Assembly: GCA_021784835.1 (NCBI GenBank)
Contig: JAJYHI010000089.1
Coordinates: forward strand, 1 to 31,772
Source: a bacterium
GTDB lineage: Bacteria; SZUA-79; Acidulodesulfobacterales; Acidulodesulfobacteraceae
DNA: 31,772 bases
Direction: 5' to 3'
In this document: piece after piece, positions 15,424 to 23,602 of the stretch
Layout of the letters: each line of letters begins with the position of its first letter
Numbering within the stretch: position 1 is the first letter of the stretch
Made by a program: the position numbers and the translations under genes
The notes under the pieces: generated by a model
Told to the model about the DNA's origin: nothing
Database searches by the model: none
What the model saw: the letters and a program-made list of their open reading frames with translations, nothing else

Positions 15424-16851
15424 ATGCAGAACAATGAAAGAAAAAAAAGGTTAAAACAAAGTGAACAAATAACTTCTATGAATAGCGGCATTTCTAAAGA
15501 CGGTATTTTAAACATAGTGCCGCCGAATTCCATAGATGCCGAAAAAGCTTTGCTTTCCGCAATACTCATCGATAATTCTCAGGCAAATTCAGTTTTAGGA
15601 ATTATAAATCCGGAAGATTTTTACGACAGCGTTAATGCAAAAATATTCCGGATTATATCTAAATTAAGCGAAAAAAACGAGCCTATCGATATTATCACTA
15701 TTCTCCATAGTTTAGAGAAAGAACAGGACTCGCCGGACAACTCTTCGGACTTTAATTACGGAAATTACCTGACGTCTCTTTTTGAGCTGCCCGCTGGACT
15801 TTTTAATATCGAGCAGTATTCAAAAATAGTAAAAGAAAAATCTACGTTAAGAAATCTTATTAACGCTTCTAATAAAATCAGGCAGAAATGCTATGAGCAG
15901 AACGAAGATATCGAAAATATTATAGATTTTACGGAAAAAACAATTTTTGACGCTACGGAAAAAGATGCGCCTAAAAACTATGCGGAAGTTTATCCGCTGA
16001 TAATCGATTACTTCAAAAAACTTACTTCAAAAAAAAGCGACAACGACGTAATTACCGGTATTCACAGCGGTTTAAACTATTTAGACGAATACACCAACGG
16101 ATTTCAGCCGTCCGATCTGATTATAATAGCGGGAAGACCTTCTATGGGGAAAACTGCTCTTTCTCTTTGCATAGCAAAAAATATAGCAGTAAAAAAAATA
16201 CCGGTGGCGTTTTTCTCTTTGGAAATGTCTAAGGAACAGCTTGCAACGCGTCTTTTGGCAATGACCGCAAAAATAGATTCTTCTTTTCTTCGCAGAGGCA
16301 AAATACATAACCCCGACATTGAAAATATTCATAAAGCGCTTGAGATTCTTGAAGACATACCGATATACATAGACGACAGCGCAGGAATAACCGTTACAGA
16401 ACTTAGGGCTAAAACGCGCAGGTTAAAAAGAGAAAAAAACATTGAATTAGTTATAATCGATTATCTTCAGCTTATGCGGGCTTCACACAATATAGAATCG
16501 AGAGAGCAGGCTATAGCCGAAATATCGCGCTCGTTAAAAGGCCTTGCAAAAGAGCTTAATATTCCGGTAATTGCTCTTTCGCAGTTAAACAGAATGGTGG
16601 AGTCAAGGCAGGACAGAAAACCCCAGCTTGCGGATTTAAGGGAATCCGGAGCGATAGAACAGGATGCGGATTTAATTATGTTCGTTTACAGGGAGGAAGT
16701 TTACAAAAAAGATACGGAAAATAAAGGCGTTGCAGAATTAATAATAGGAAAACAGAGAAACGGTCCTACCGGCATAGTTAAACTTTCTTATATAGACAAA
16801 TATACGTCTTTTGAAAATCTTGCATATGAAGATGGAGAGGCTTATATCTAA
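15424..16851 (+). CDS. dnaB: Replicative DNA helicase DnaB
   Basis: DnaB is the hexameric helicase that unwinds DNA at the fork. The 475-aa protein has the N-terminal DnaB domain (PPNSIDAEKALLSAIL from 33), a linker, and the RecA-like core with Walker A GRPSMGKT (237-244), FFSLEMS, the Walker B region IDYLQLM, SQLNRMVESR, and the DLRESGAIEQDAD motif. No intein is present. There is no clear Shine-Dalgarno sequence before the ATG at 15424; the 50-nt gap after rplI ends in an AT-rich stretch. It closes the rpsF cluster and converges on the ROK kinase gene 30 bp away. Confidence 0.97.
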   Translation: MQNNERKKRLKQSEQITSMNSGISKDGILNIVPPNSIDAEKALLSAILIDNSQANSVLGIINPEDFYDSVNAKIFRIISKLSEKNEPIDIITILHSLEKEQDSPDNSSDFNYGNYLTSLFELPAGLFNIEQYSKIVKEKSTLRNLINASNKIRQKCYEQNEDIENIIDFTEKTIFDATEKDAPKNYAEVYPLIIDYFKKLTSKKSDNDVITGIHSGLNYLDEYTNGFQPSDLIIIAGRPSMGKTALSLCIAKNIAVKKIPVAFFSLEMSKEQLATRLLAMTAKIDSSFLRRGKIHNPDIENIHKALEILEDIPIYIDDSAGITVTELRAKTRRLKREKNIELVIIDYLQLMRASHNIESREQAIAEISRSLKGLAKELNIPVIALSQLNRMVESRQDRKPQLADLRESGAIEQDADLIMFVYREEVYKKDTENKGVAELIIGKQRNGPTGIVKLSYIDKYTSFENLAYEDGEAYI

Positions 16852-16881
16852 CCGTCTCTTATTTGATACAATGAAAATATC

Positions 16882-17838
16882 CTAAACGGATGAAGATAAT
16901 GCGGCGGCGCCGATAATTCCGGCATATTCTCCTAAGGAGGATCTTAATATCTTAAGGTTCGACGAAGATGCTTTAAGAGACCTTTTAAGCGTTTCGGCTC
17001 TTACTATGTCGAATAGTTCCGGAATTCCGTCTAAAACTCCCCCTCCTAGTATTACGGCGCAAGGACTTAATAAATTTACTGCGCTTGCCACGCCGTCGGA
17101 AAGATATTCCCCTGTTTCCTTAATTAAACGGACTGCTTCCTTAGAACCTGCCTTATATGCTTTTGCTATAGATTTTGCGGTTATAGATTCTATAACGCCC
17201 CCGCTTTCGTTTATGACGTCTTGAAAAGCAGGGCGGTCTGCATAGGCTCTTTCTATGGCTATCGACGCAATGCCGTGTCCGCCGGCATATGCCTCCAAAC
17301 AGCCATAATTGCCGCAGGTACACTTTCTGCCGCCGGAAACTATCCTTGTATGCCCTATCTCTCCTGCCGAATTAAAACATCCTGTATATAGACCGCCGTT
17401 TATAATTATACCGGAACCAATACCTGTCCCAACAAAAATACATATCAGATTATTAAAGCCTTTTCCCGCTCCGTATTTCCATTCCCCGTAAGTAATAGCG
17501 GCTAAATCGTTTGCAACTAATATATTATTTAATCCAAGTTCTTCTTCAAGCCCCTTTTTAAGGGGAACATTATGCCAGTTTAAATTAGGAGAAAAAATTA
17601 TGTTTCCGGATTCGGCGTCTATCTGACCTGCTATGCCGATACCAAGCGTTTTTACGTTATATTTTTTGTTATCGTATAAAAATTTCTTAATATTACGTAT
17701 TATAAAATCGACGTCCGCTGCTTCCGGCATTAATATGCGTACGTCAGACTCCGGCTTGCCGCCGCCGCCGAAAATTCCTAATCTTAAATTAGTGCCGCCT
17801 ATATCTACTCCTGCAGTATAAATTGAATTATTGCTCAT
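16882..17838 (-). CDS. ROK family sugar kinase (glucokinase-like)
   Basis: ROK kinases phosphorylate glucose or related hexoses, N-acetyl-hexosamines included. The 318-aa protein has the phosphate-binding DIGGTN (12-17), catalytic Asp111 in ANDLAA, the GTGIGSG loop (138-143), the ROK motif GEIGH (159-163) and the zinc-binding CTCGNYGC (Cys173, Cys175, Cys180). There is no DNA-binding N-terminal domain, so it is a kinase, not a ROK repressor. Its ATG lies inside the 3' end of the diguanylate cyclase gene (11-bp overlap). Glucokinase is the default guess; sugar specificity cannot be read directly. Confidence 0.9.
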   Translation of the reverse strand: MSNNSIYTAGVDIGGTNLRLGIFGGGGKPESDVRILMPEAADVDFIIRNIKKFLYDNKKYNVKTLGIGIAGQIDAESGNIIFSPNLNWHNVPLKKGLEEELGLNNILVANDLAAITYGEWKYGAGKGFNNLICIFVGTGIGSGIIINGGLYTGCFNSAGEIGHTRIVSGGRKCTCGNYGCLEAYAGGHGIASIAIERAYADRPAFQDVINESGGVIESITAKSIAKAYKAGSKEAVRLIKETGEYLSDGVASAVNLLSPCAVILGGGVLDGIPELFDIVRAETLKRSLKASSSNLKILRSSLGEYAGIIGAAALSSSV

Positions 17839-20149
17839 CTTCGGTTATCTCGAATTTTTTGCCGCCGTGCTCGCCGATAATTCTGTTTCTTCCGCTATTT
17901 TTGGCTTCGTATAGAAAGTCGTCGGCTATTTTTAAAATATCGTCAACCGTATTAATATTATCGTCGGGAAGAGAAGCTATTCCTATTGAGACGGTAACTT
18001 CTCCTTGAATCTGGGTAAAATTTTGTTTTCTTATTAAATTTTTTATTTTCTTTGCTGAAATAACGGCTCCGTTAAAATCCGTCTGAGGTAAAATAATAAC
18101 GAATTCTTCGCCGCCGTATCTGACGGCAGTGTCTATAGTTCTTATGTTGCGGTTTAAAATACCGCCTATTTTAGACAGGACGGTATCTCCGGTTTTATGT
18201 CCGTAAAAATCGTTAATACGCTTAAAATGGTCGATGTCTAAAATCATAACGGACAAGCTGTTTCCGTATCTTTTTGCTTTATTAAATTCAAGTTCTATAA
18301 CTTCGCCCATCTTTCGTCTATTATAAAGTCCTGTAAGTTCGTCGGTTATAGAAAGTTCGTTAATTTTACGGTGAATCCTCGCATTATCCAAAGATACGGA
18401 AAGTTCTTTGACGGCATGCTCTAAAAACGCTATATCTTCTTTTTTAAAACCGTAAATAGAAGATACCATCAGTACGCCCACGTTTACGCCGCCTATATAA
18501 AGCGGAAGCCAAACTATATCTTTCGGAAACACTTCACAGAAACCGTAATCTATAGCCATGCCTTCGCCTCCTCTTTCCATAAGCTTTTCCTTAAAAATCA
18601 TAGCGTTTTCCGGAATATCGTGAAACCATATCGTTTTTCTGTCTTTAAGGCAGTGTCCCGCCATTCCTTCGTAAGCGTTTATTTTATTTGCGATAAATTT
18701 TCTTATCCCGTAAAATTGATAGGGTATTAAATAGCCTTCTTCGGCGCTTTCCAAAGTTAAATCGTCGTCCGTACTGCTGCTATCGCCGCTATTTAAATCC
18801 GATTTTTCATTATCGCCTTCATGATTGCCTGATTCAGAATTACCTGCTTTAAATTTTCCGCTTTTACTGTATATATAAATTATTCCCGAAGAAATATTCA
18901 GCAACTCTTCTAAAATATTTAAAGTGGAAGATATTATCTTGTCGAAATCCAAAGACCCGACTAAAAAGTCCGAAAACAAATTATATTTCTCCATTCTTTC
19001 TTCTCTGTCTTTAACGGTAGCGGCCATTTCCGTAAAACCTTTTCCTATCGATTCAAACTCGTCTTTGGTATCGATTATAAGCTTTGTGTTTAAATCGCCC
19101 GAAGTAAATTCTTTAATTGCCGTTCTTAAAGCGGAAATAGGATTTAAAGTGTCTTTTGAGGCAAAGTAAGATATAACGAAAGATATTAAAAGTCCTATAA
19201 ATATTATAAATATAGCATATTCAGCCGTTTTTCTGAACAGCGTTTCATAGCGCCTGTTAGAAATAAATACCGCGATAGAACCTATAGTCTTTCCTTTTAT
19301 ATTTTTTATGGGATGAAAAGCGGCAAAAACGGTTTCTCCATTGTAATTCAACTCTTTTATAAAATCCTTGCCGGACATAATCTTCTCGTGAATATATTCG
19401 GGAAGTCTTGAACCTATGCCGAAAATATTCCCCGGTATTTTCAGGGTGCTTAAACATACCTGCCTGTTAAAAAGAGAGGCAAATACGGCGGTTTTTAAAT
19501 GATACTCGTTATAAATAGTTTCGGGAAGATATCTGTTATTGTTTAAGCTTATCAATCCGAATATAGAACCGACCGTATGTCCGTCGTGTATAAAAGGTAC
19601 GACCGTTATTAGGAACATATTTGAAGTTCCGTTAGACAGTTTAATGCCCATATCGATAAGCGTAGATTTTCTAATAATAGCGGTCTTCACGATAGGAAAA
19701 CCAGTCCTGAACGCTTTAAATATTATGCCGTCTAAAGACGGCTTAAGACCTTTTCCGTCTCCGGTAACAGACGACGTTATATGGCCTTCGCCGTCTGTTA
19801 TTCCTATATAGTCGGCGAAACTAAAAGCTTTTTTGTAAGATTTAATTAAAGAATTTTGAAAAAATATATTTTTATCAATAACCGCTTTTATCAGATAAGG
19901 GTTGTTAGAACTTATCAAAAAAGCATTCTTTAGACGGTTTGCCTGAGAATAGTAAATCCTTTGCGCTCCGCTTAACGTTATACGCACTTTGTTTAAATTT
20001 TCTTTTTTTGTCTGATTTTTAAAAATATAAGTGTTTGCAACGGATAAAAGTATAAGAGGTATTAAAATGGATAACGAAAAAGACAGAATAAGCTTTGTCC
20101 TTATGGACATCTTAGGCCTGTATTTAACGGAATATTTTATTTCAGACAT
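17828..20149 (-). CDS. Membrane diguanylate cyclase with Cache-like, HAMP, GAF and GGDEF domains
   Basis: The 773-aa protein makes cyclic di-GMP. Order: TM helix (about 18-42), periplasmic Cache-like sensor (45-305, with FADYIGITDGEGHI and VVPFIHDG), TM helix (310-330), HAMP (331-383), GAF (about 400-590), GGDEF (600-765). The active site is intact, GGEEF at 679-683, and the inhibitory I-site RTID (670-673) precedes it by the usual five residues, so feedback inhibition by c-di-GMP is expected. The GAF domain contains a Ser/Asp/Gly/Asn-rich insert (433-465). No clear ribosome site precedes the ATG at 20149; Met14 is an alternative. The downstream ROK kinase gene overlaps it by 11 bp. Confidence 0.93.
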   Translation of the reverse strand: MSEIKYSVKYRPKMSIRTKLILSFSLSILIPLILLSVANTYIFKNQTKKENLNKVRITLSGAQRIYYSQANRLKNAFLISSNNPYLIKAVIDKNIFFQNSLIKSYKKAFSFADYIGITDGEGHITSSVTGDGKGLKPSLDGIIFKAFRTGFPIVKTAIIRKSTLIDMGIKLSNGTSNMFLITVVPFIHDGHTVGSIFGLISLNNNRYLPETIYNEYHLKTAVFASLFNRQVCLSTLKIPGNIFGIGSRLPEYIHEKIMSGKDFIKELNYNGETVFAAFHPIKNIKGKTIGSIAVFISNRRYETLFRKTAEYAIFIIFIGLLISFVISYFASKDTLNPISALRTAIKEFTSGDLNTKLIIDTKDEFESIGKGFTEMAATVKDREERMEKYNLFSDFLVGSLDFDKIISSTLNILEELLNISSGIIYIYSKSGKFKAGNSESGNHEGDNEKSDLNSGDSSSTDDDLTLESAEEGYLIPYQFYGIRKFIANKINAYEGMAGHCLKDRKTIWFHDIPENAMIFKEKLMERGGEGMAIDYGFCEVFPKDIVWLPLYIGGVNVGVLMVSSIYGFKKEDIAFLEHAVKELSVSLDNARIHRKINELSITDELTGLYNRRKMGEVIELEFNKAKRYGNSLSVMILDIDHFKRINDFYGHKTGDTVLSKIGGILNRNIRTIDTAVRYGGEEFVIILPQTDFNGAVISAKKIKNLIRKQNFTQIQGEVTVSIGIASLPDDNINTVDDILKIADDFLYEAKNSGRNRIIGEHGGKKFEITEDEQ

Positions 20150-20242
20150 GTTGTTTTTTAATATGTTTCTTTCATATTAATTTAACTTATAATATATTTA
20201 AAGATTTTATAACTTTTATAAAAATTTGCAAGCAATTTTTTT

Positions 20243-21184
20243 TTAATCTTTTATCAAGTTAATTACAAACTGTTTTGCCGTCCTCCCCGATCTGGAACCC
20301 TTAATTAAAGCAAAATTAAGAGCATTTTTTCTGATTTCGTCCATATCGAGGGAAGATATTTTTATACCGTATTTCTTTATATAAAGTTCGACTATTTTTA
20401 AAAACGTATCCTGACTGAAACTGTAAAGCCCATATGACAGACCGAACCTGTCGCTTAAAGAAAGCCCTTCTTCCGCTTCTTCTTCCGGATGAATAAATTC
20501 AGTGGAATTTAAATTTTCTTTTTTAAATTTTTCGGCGGTAAGATGGCGTTTATTGGAAGTCGCATAAATTATAATATTTTCGGGAAGTTCGTCAAGCCCG
20601 CCGTCAAGCATAGATTTAAGCTTTTTATAGAACATAGAATCGGCATCGTAAGCAATATCGTCAAAAATCAATATAAATCGTGATGATTTCGCCTTTAAAA
20701 TTGTAATTAATTCGTATATCATTTCCGCCGTATCTTCGACTACTTCTATAAATTTAATTTTATCGATATAAGGAGGTTCGCCGAAAGATTTTGCTATAGC
20801 CCTGATTAACGAGGACTTGCCCGTTCCTCTGTCGCCCCACAAAAGAACGTTATTGGCGGGTTTGCCGGAAGCAAATTTCATAGTATTCCTGAAAACCTCT
20901 TTTATTATTTGGTCAATTCCGATAAAATCCGAAAGGGAGAGTGAATATCCGGAAGGCGGATGTTCAAGATTGGCTTCAGATAAAGGCTTAAGCATGTAAC
21001 TGCCGTTAACCTTAAAAAACTTAAACGAACCTGATTTATCTAACAGCGTATCGTCGTAACGTATAATACTGCGTTCGCTAATCGTATCCGCATCGTTACC
21101 GCCGTTATATTTATCTTTAAGTTTTAAATAAACTTCCGATATAATAGCGTTAATATTGCGCACTTCTTCAAGGAGTTCATCCAT
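20243..21184 (-). CDS. DUF815 family AAA-type ATPase
   Basis: The 313-aa protein has Walker A GDRGTGKSS (around 118-126), Walker B ILIFDDI, and the downstream YATSNKRHL, SDRFGL and RTAKQFV segments that mark the DUF815 family. The N-terminal third, before the ATPase core, is less conserved. The family is widespread in bacteria as an uncharacterised MoxR/DnaA-like ATP-binding protein; no substrate is known. It lies between thiC (92 nt upstream) and the diguanylate cyclase (93 nt downstream) on the same strand. The start lacks a Shine-Dalgarno sequence; TAATAT ends 6 nt upstream, which could be another leaderless start but is also expected in such AT-rich DNA. Confidence 0.85.
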   Translation of the reverse strand: MDELLEEVRNINAIISEVYLKLKDKYNGGNDADTISERSIIRYDDTLLDKSGSFKFFKVNGSYMLKPLSEANLEHPPSGYSLSLSDFIGIDQIIKEVFRNTMKFASGKPANNVLLWGDRGTGKSSLIRAIAKSFGEPPYIDKIKFIEVVEDTAEMIYELITILKAKSSRFILIFDDIAYDADSMFYKKLKSMLDGGLDELPENIIIYATSNKRHLTAEKFKKENLNSTEFIHPEEEAEEGLSLSDRFGLSYGLYSFSQDTFLKIVELYIKKYGIKISSLDMDEIRKNALNFALIKGSRSGRTAKQFVINLIKD

Positions 21185-21276
21185 AATAATATATTAATAT
21201 TTTTTTATTTTGTTTTAGATGAATTTAAAATAAACGACGAAATTATTTAAACTCGCTTAAATATAAACGACGGATT

Positions 21277-22584
21277 TTATTTAATAAACGAAGAATTTAA
21301 TTTTATAGAGCAGTATGAAGAACACATAGAACACACTTTATCGTCTTTAAGGGGCAGGGAGGCTCTCATTTCTCTGGCTCTTTCGGGATCTAAAGCACAT
21401 TCGTACTGTTTTTCCCAGTTCATAGCCCGCCTATTTTTGCTCATCTCTAAATCAAAATTTGCTGCGCCCTTTATTCCTTTGGCTATATCGCCTGCATGGG
21501 CGGCAATCTTTGCGGCTATAACGCCTTCTTTAACGTCCGATACCGAAGGAAGCCTTAAATGTTCGGCGGGGGTGACGTAGCACAGAAAATCGGCTCCCGC
21601 TCCGGCGGCTATCGCGCCGCCTATGGCGCTGGTAATATGGTCGTAGCCGGGGGCAATATCCGTAACTAACGGACCTAAAACATAAAAAGGAGCGCCGTTG
21701 CATAAACTTTTTTCTAATTTTATATTTTCTTCTACCTGATTTAAAGGAACGTGCCCCGGCCCTTCTATCATTACCTGAACGCCTTCTTCGAGCGCTTTTT
21801 TCTGCAGTTCTCCAAGCGTAATTAATTCGGTAATCTGGGCTCTGTCGGTAGCGTCATGCAGGCATCCCGGTCTTAATCCGTCGCCAAGGCTTAAAACTAC
21901 GTCGTTTTTCTTGGCAATTTTAAGCAGTCTTTCATAATTTTCATATAAAGGATTTTCTTTGTTGTTTCTTATCATCCACGACGCAATTAACGAACCGCCC
22001 CTTGATACTATACCCATAATCCTGGTCTGCATATTCATCGTACTTATAGCTTTTAAAGTTAAGCCGCAGTGGACGGTAATAAAATCCACGCCTTCTTCGC
22101 ACTGTCTTTCTATAACGTCGAAAAGGTATTCGGGGTCGAATTTGTCAATAAAATCAGGTGAATTAGGGTTAACGATACCTTTTTCGACCGCGGGTTGAAA
22201 GGCTTCATAAAGAGGCACCGTACCGATAGGAACGGACGAATTTTTTAATATATACGACCTGAATTCTACTATGTTGCCGCCGGTAGATAAATCCATAACG
22301 GCGTCAGCGCCGCTTTTTATTGCCGCATTTAACTTTTCCAACTCTTCTTCGATGTCGTGATTATCGCCGGAAGAACCTATATTGGCATTTACTTTAGTTT
22401 TTAAATCTTTGCCTACGGCAAGAGGCTTTATATCTCTTAATCTGTTTTTCGTTATGACGGTAAAACCGTTCATAACGTCTTCGCGTATCTTTTCGGGAGC
22501 GACTCCTTCCGCCAAAGCGCACGCTTTCATTTCATCGGTAACAATATTTTGTCTTGCGGCAGATATCTGATTTATATATTTCAT
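21277..22584 (-). CDS. thiC: Phosphomethylpyrimidine synthase ThiC
   Basis: ThiC is a radical SAM enzyme that turns AIR into HMP-P in thiamine synthesis. The 435-aa protein carries family segments such as GADAVMDLSTGG, TVHCGLT, RPGCLHDATDRAQ, IEGPGHVPL and GPLVTDIAPGYDHI. The C-terminal cluster cysteines are CSMCSSYC (418, 421, 425), with three residues between the last two rather than four. Together with the short length this marks the compact ThiC class lacking the long N-terminal domain. It follows thiE by 15 nt on the same strand. No TPP riboswitch was recognised upstream. Confidence 0.97.
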   Translation of the reverse strand: MKYINQISAARQNIVTDEMKACALAEGVAPEKIREDVMNGFTVITKNRLRDIKPLAVGKDLKTKVNANIGSSGDNHDIEEELEKLNAAIKSGADAVMDLSTGGNIVEFRSYILKNSSVPIGTVPLYEAFQPAVEKGIVNPNSPDFIDKFDPEYLFDVIERQCEEGVDFITVHCGLTLKAISTMNMQTRIMGIVSRGGSLIASWMIRNNKENPLYENYERLLKIAKKNDVVLSLGDGLRPGCLHDATDRAQITELITLGELQKKALEEGVQVMIEGPGHVPLNQVEENIKLEKSLCNGAPFYVLGPLVTDIAPGYDHITSAIGGAIAAGAGADFLCYVTPAEHLRLPSVSDVKEGVIAAKIAAHAGDIAKGIKGAANFDLEMSKNRRAMNWEKQYECALDPERAREMRASLPLKDDKVCSMCSSYCSIKLNSSFIK

Positions 22585-22599
22585 AATTTTAAATTTACC

Positions 22600-23253
22600 T
22601 TATTTTCCATTAAGAATCTTTATCATTGCTTTTACTTTTTTGCCTATATCTTTTTTATTTTTATTTAAACTTAACAGCGAAGATTGGACGGCAATAAACC
22701 TGCATCCCGATTTTTTAATTTCCGGTATATTAAACTCGTTTATGCCGCCGAGCGCAAAAACCGGAATTTTCATGGCATTAACAACTTTTTTTAAAACGTC
22801 TGCGCCGTGAAAAAAATCCTGTTTTTTAGTTTTAAAAACGGGACTGAAAGTTATAAAATCGGCTCCGTTTTTTTCAGCATCGACGGCATCTTCTATGGAG
22901 TGAGAAGAATAAAAAATTTTTAAGCCTTTAAATTTTTCTTTAACCGATTTAATCGGCGGAGCGTTAATATTTAGATGTACGCCGTCTGCAGAAAGAACTG
23001 CTGCGGCATCCGCCCTCTCGTTAACAAAAAACTTAACGTCGGGATATTTTTTAAATATCAAGCCTCTTATCTTATCTCCAATTTTTATAAAATCGCGTAC
23101 GGAAACATCTTTCTGCCTGAGCTGAAAAGCTTTTAAACCTGCGCCGAAAGCTTCATCGAGAGCGTCAATATACTCTTCGTCGTTATTAAAAAAATTTTTG
23201 TCCCCTATTAAGTATATATTAAAATTAAACCAAGAAGCATCCGTATTCGGCAT
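22600..23253 (-). CDS. thiE: Thiamine-phosphate synthase
   Basis: ThiE joins HMP-PP and the thiazole phosphate to give thiamine phosphate. The 217-aa TIM-barrel protein has FQLRQKDVS (pyrophosphate site), FFVNERADAA, DGVHL, SSHSIEDA, the FSPVFKTKK loop and the GGIN phosphate-binding loop. TenI, a related isomerase, usually lacks the complete QLRxKD set, so ThiE is favoured. A consensus promoter places the transcription start at the ATG itself and no ribosome site exists. thiC follows after 15 nt and is probably on the same transcript. Confidence 0.92.
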   Translation of the reverse strand: MPNTDASWFNFNIYLIGDKNFFNNDEEYIDALDEAFGAGLKAFQLRQKDVSVRDFIKIGDKIRGLIFKKYPDVKFFVNERADAAAVLSADGVHLNINAPPIKSVKEKFKGLKIFYSSHSIEDAVDAEKNGADFITFSPVFKTKKQDFFHGADVLKKVVNAMKIPVFALGGINEFNIPEIKKSGCRFIAVQSSLLSLNKNKKDIGKKVKAMIKILNGK

Positions 23254-23259
23254 TTTTTA

Positions 23260-23289
23260 ATTATATAATTTTAAGGCTAAAATTGTCAA
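23260..23289 (-). promoter_or_regulatory. Consensus promoter of thiE-thiC with leaderless geometry
   Basis: On the minus strand TTGACA (23289-23284) and TATAAT (23265-23260), both perfect, are spaced by 18 nt. The ATG at 23253 begins 6 nt after the -10 box, so the first transcribed base should be at or next to the A of the start codon. This leaves no room for a riboswitch. Confidence 0.7.
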
Positions 23290-23312
23290 ACGATACGGCA
23301 ATTAATCTTTTT

Positions 23313-23507
23313 TTATTCATCCATAAATCTGCCGTGTCCTTTAGACAAAATTCTTAGCATCTTAATATTATAATGGGCAAATTTTATTAACTGCCAAGGG
23401 ATAAACAATCTCGTAAAAAGCGTGTATTGCGTAGGCGCGATAAAAGATCTGGAATCGCTCGTGTAAGGAACGTATTCCATTAAATCGTCATCTTTTTTAT
23501 TTTCCAT
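23313..23507 (-). CDS. Small hypothetical protein encoded after sqr
   Basis: This is a 64-aa protein I do not recognise. The start chosen is the ATG at 23507, which has AGGAGG (23521-23526 region) about 12 nt upstream; an in-frame ATG at 23549 has none. The product has an acidic N-terminus (MENKKDDDLMEYVPY), then an aromatic, amphipathic helix-like stretch (YTLFTRLFIPWQLIKFAHY), and a basic end (SKGHGRFMDE). The aromatic stretch could lie on a membrane surface. It follows the sulfide:quinone reductase gene by 95 nt on the same strand. A role as an accessory to that enzyme is inferred from position only. Confidence 0.6.
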   Translation of the reverse strand: MENKKDDDLMEYVPYTSDSRSFIAPTQYTLFTRLFIPWQLIKFAHYNIKMLRILSKGHGRFMDE

Positions 23508-23602
23508 AATAAATATAATCCTCCTATTCGTATTGCATTTATATTTCATAATAGATACGGCAATTTATCCTTAAATATAGCTTATTTCTCCAAATATTTT
23601 CA

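Noticed and set aside
23508..23549. Longer 78-aa form of the small protein after sqr
   Set aside because: The ATG at 23549 has no ribosome site, while AGGAGG precedes the internal ATG at 23507.
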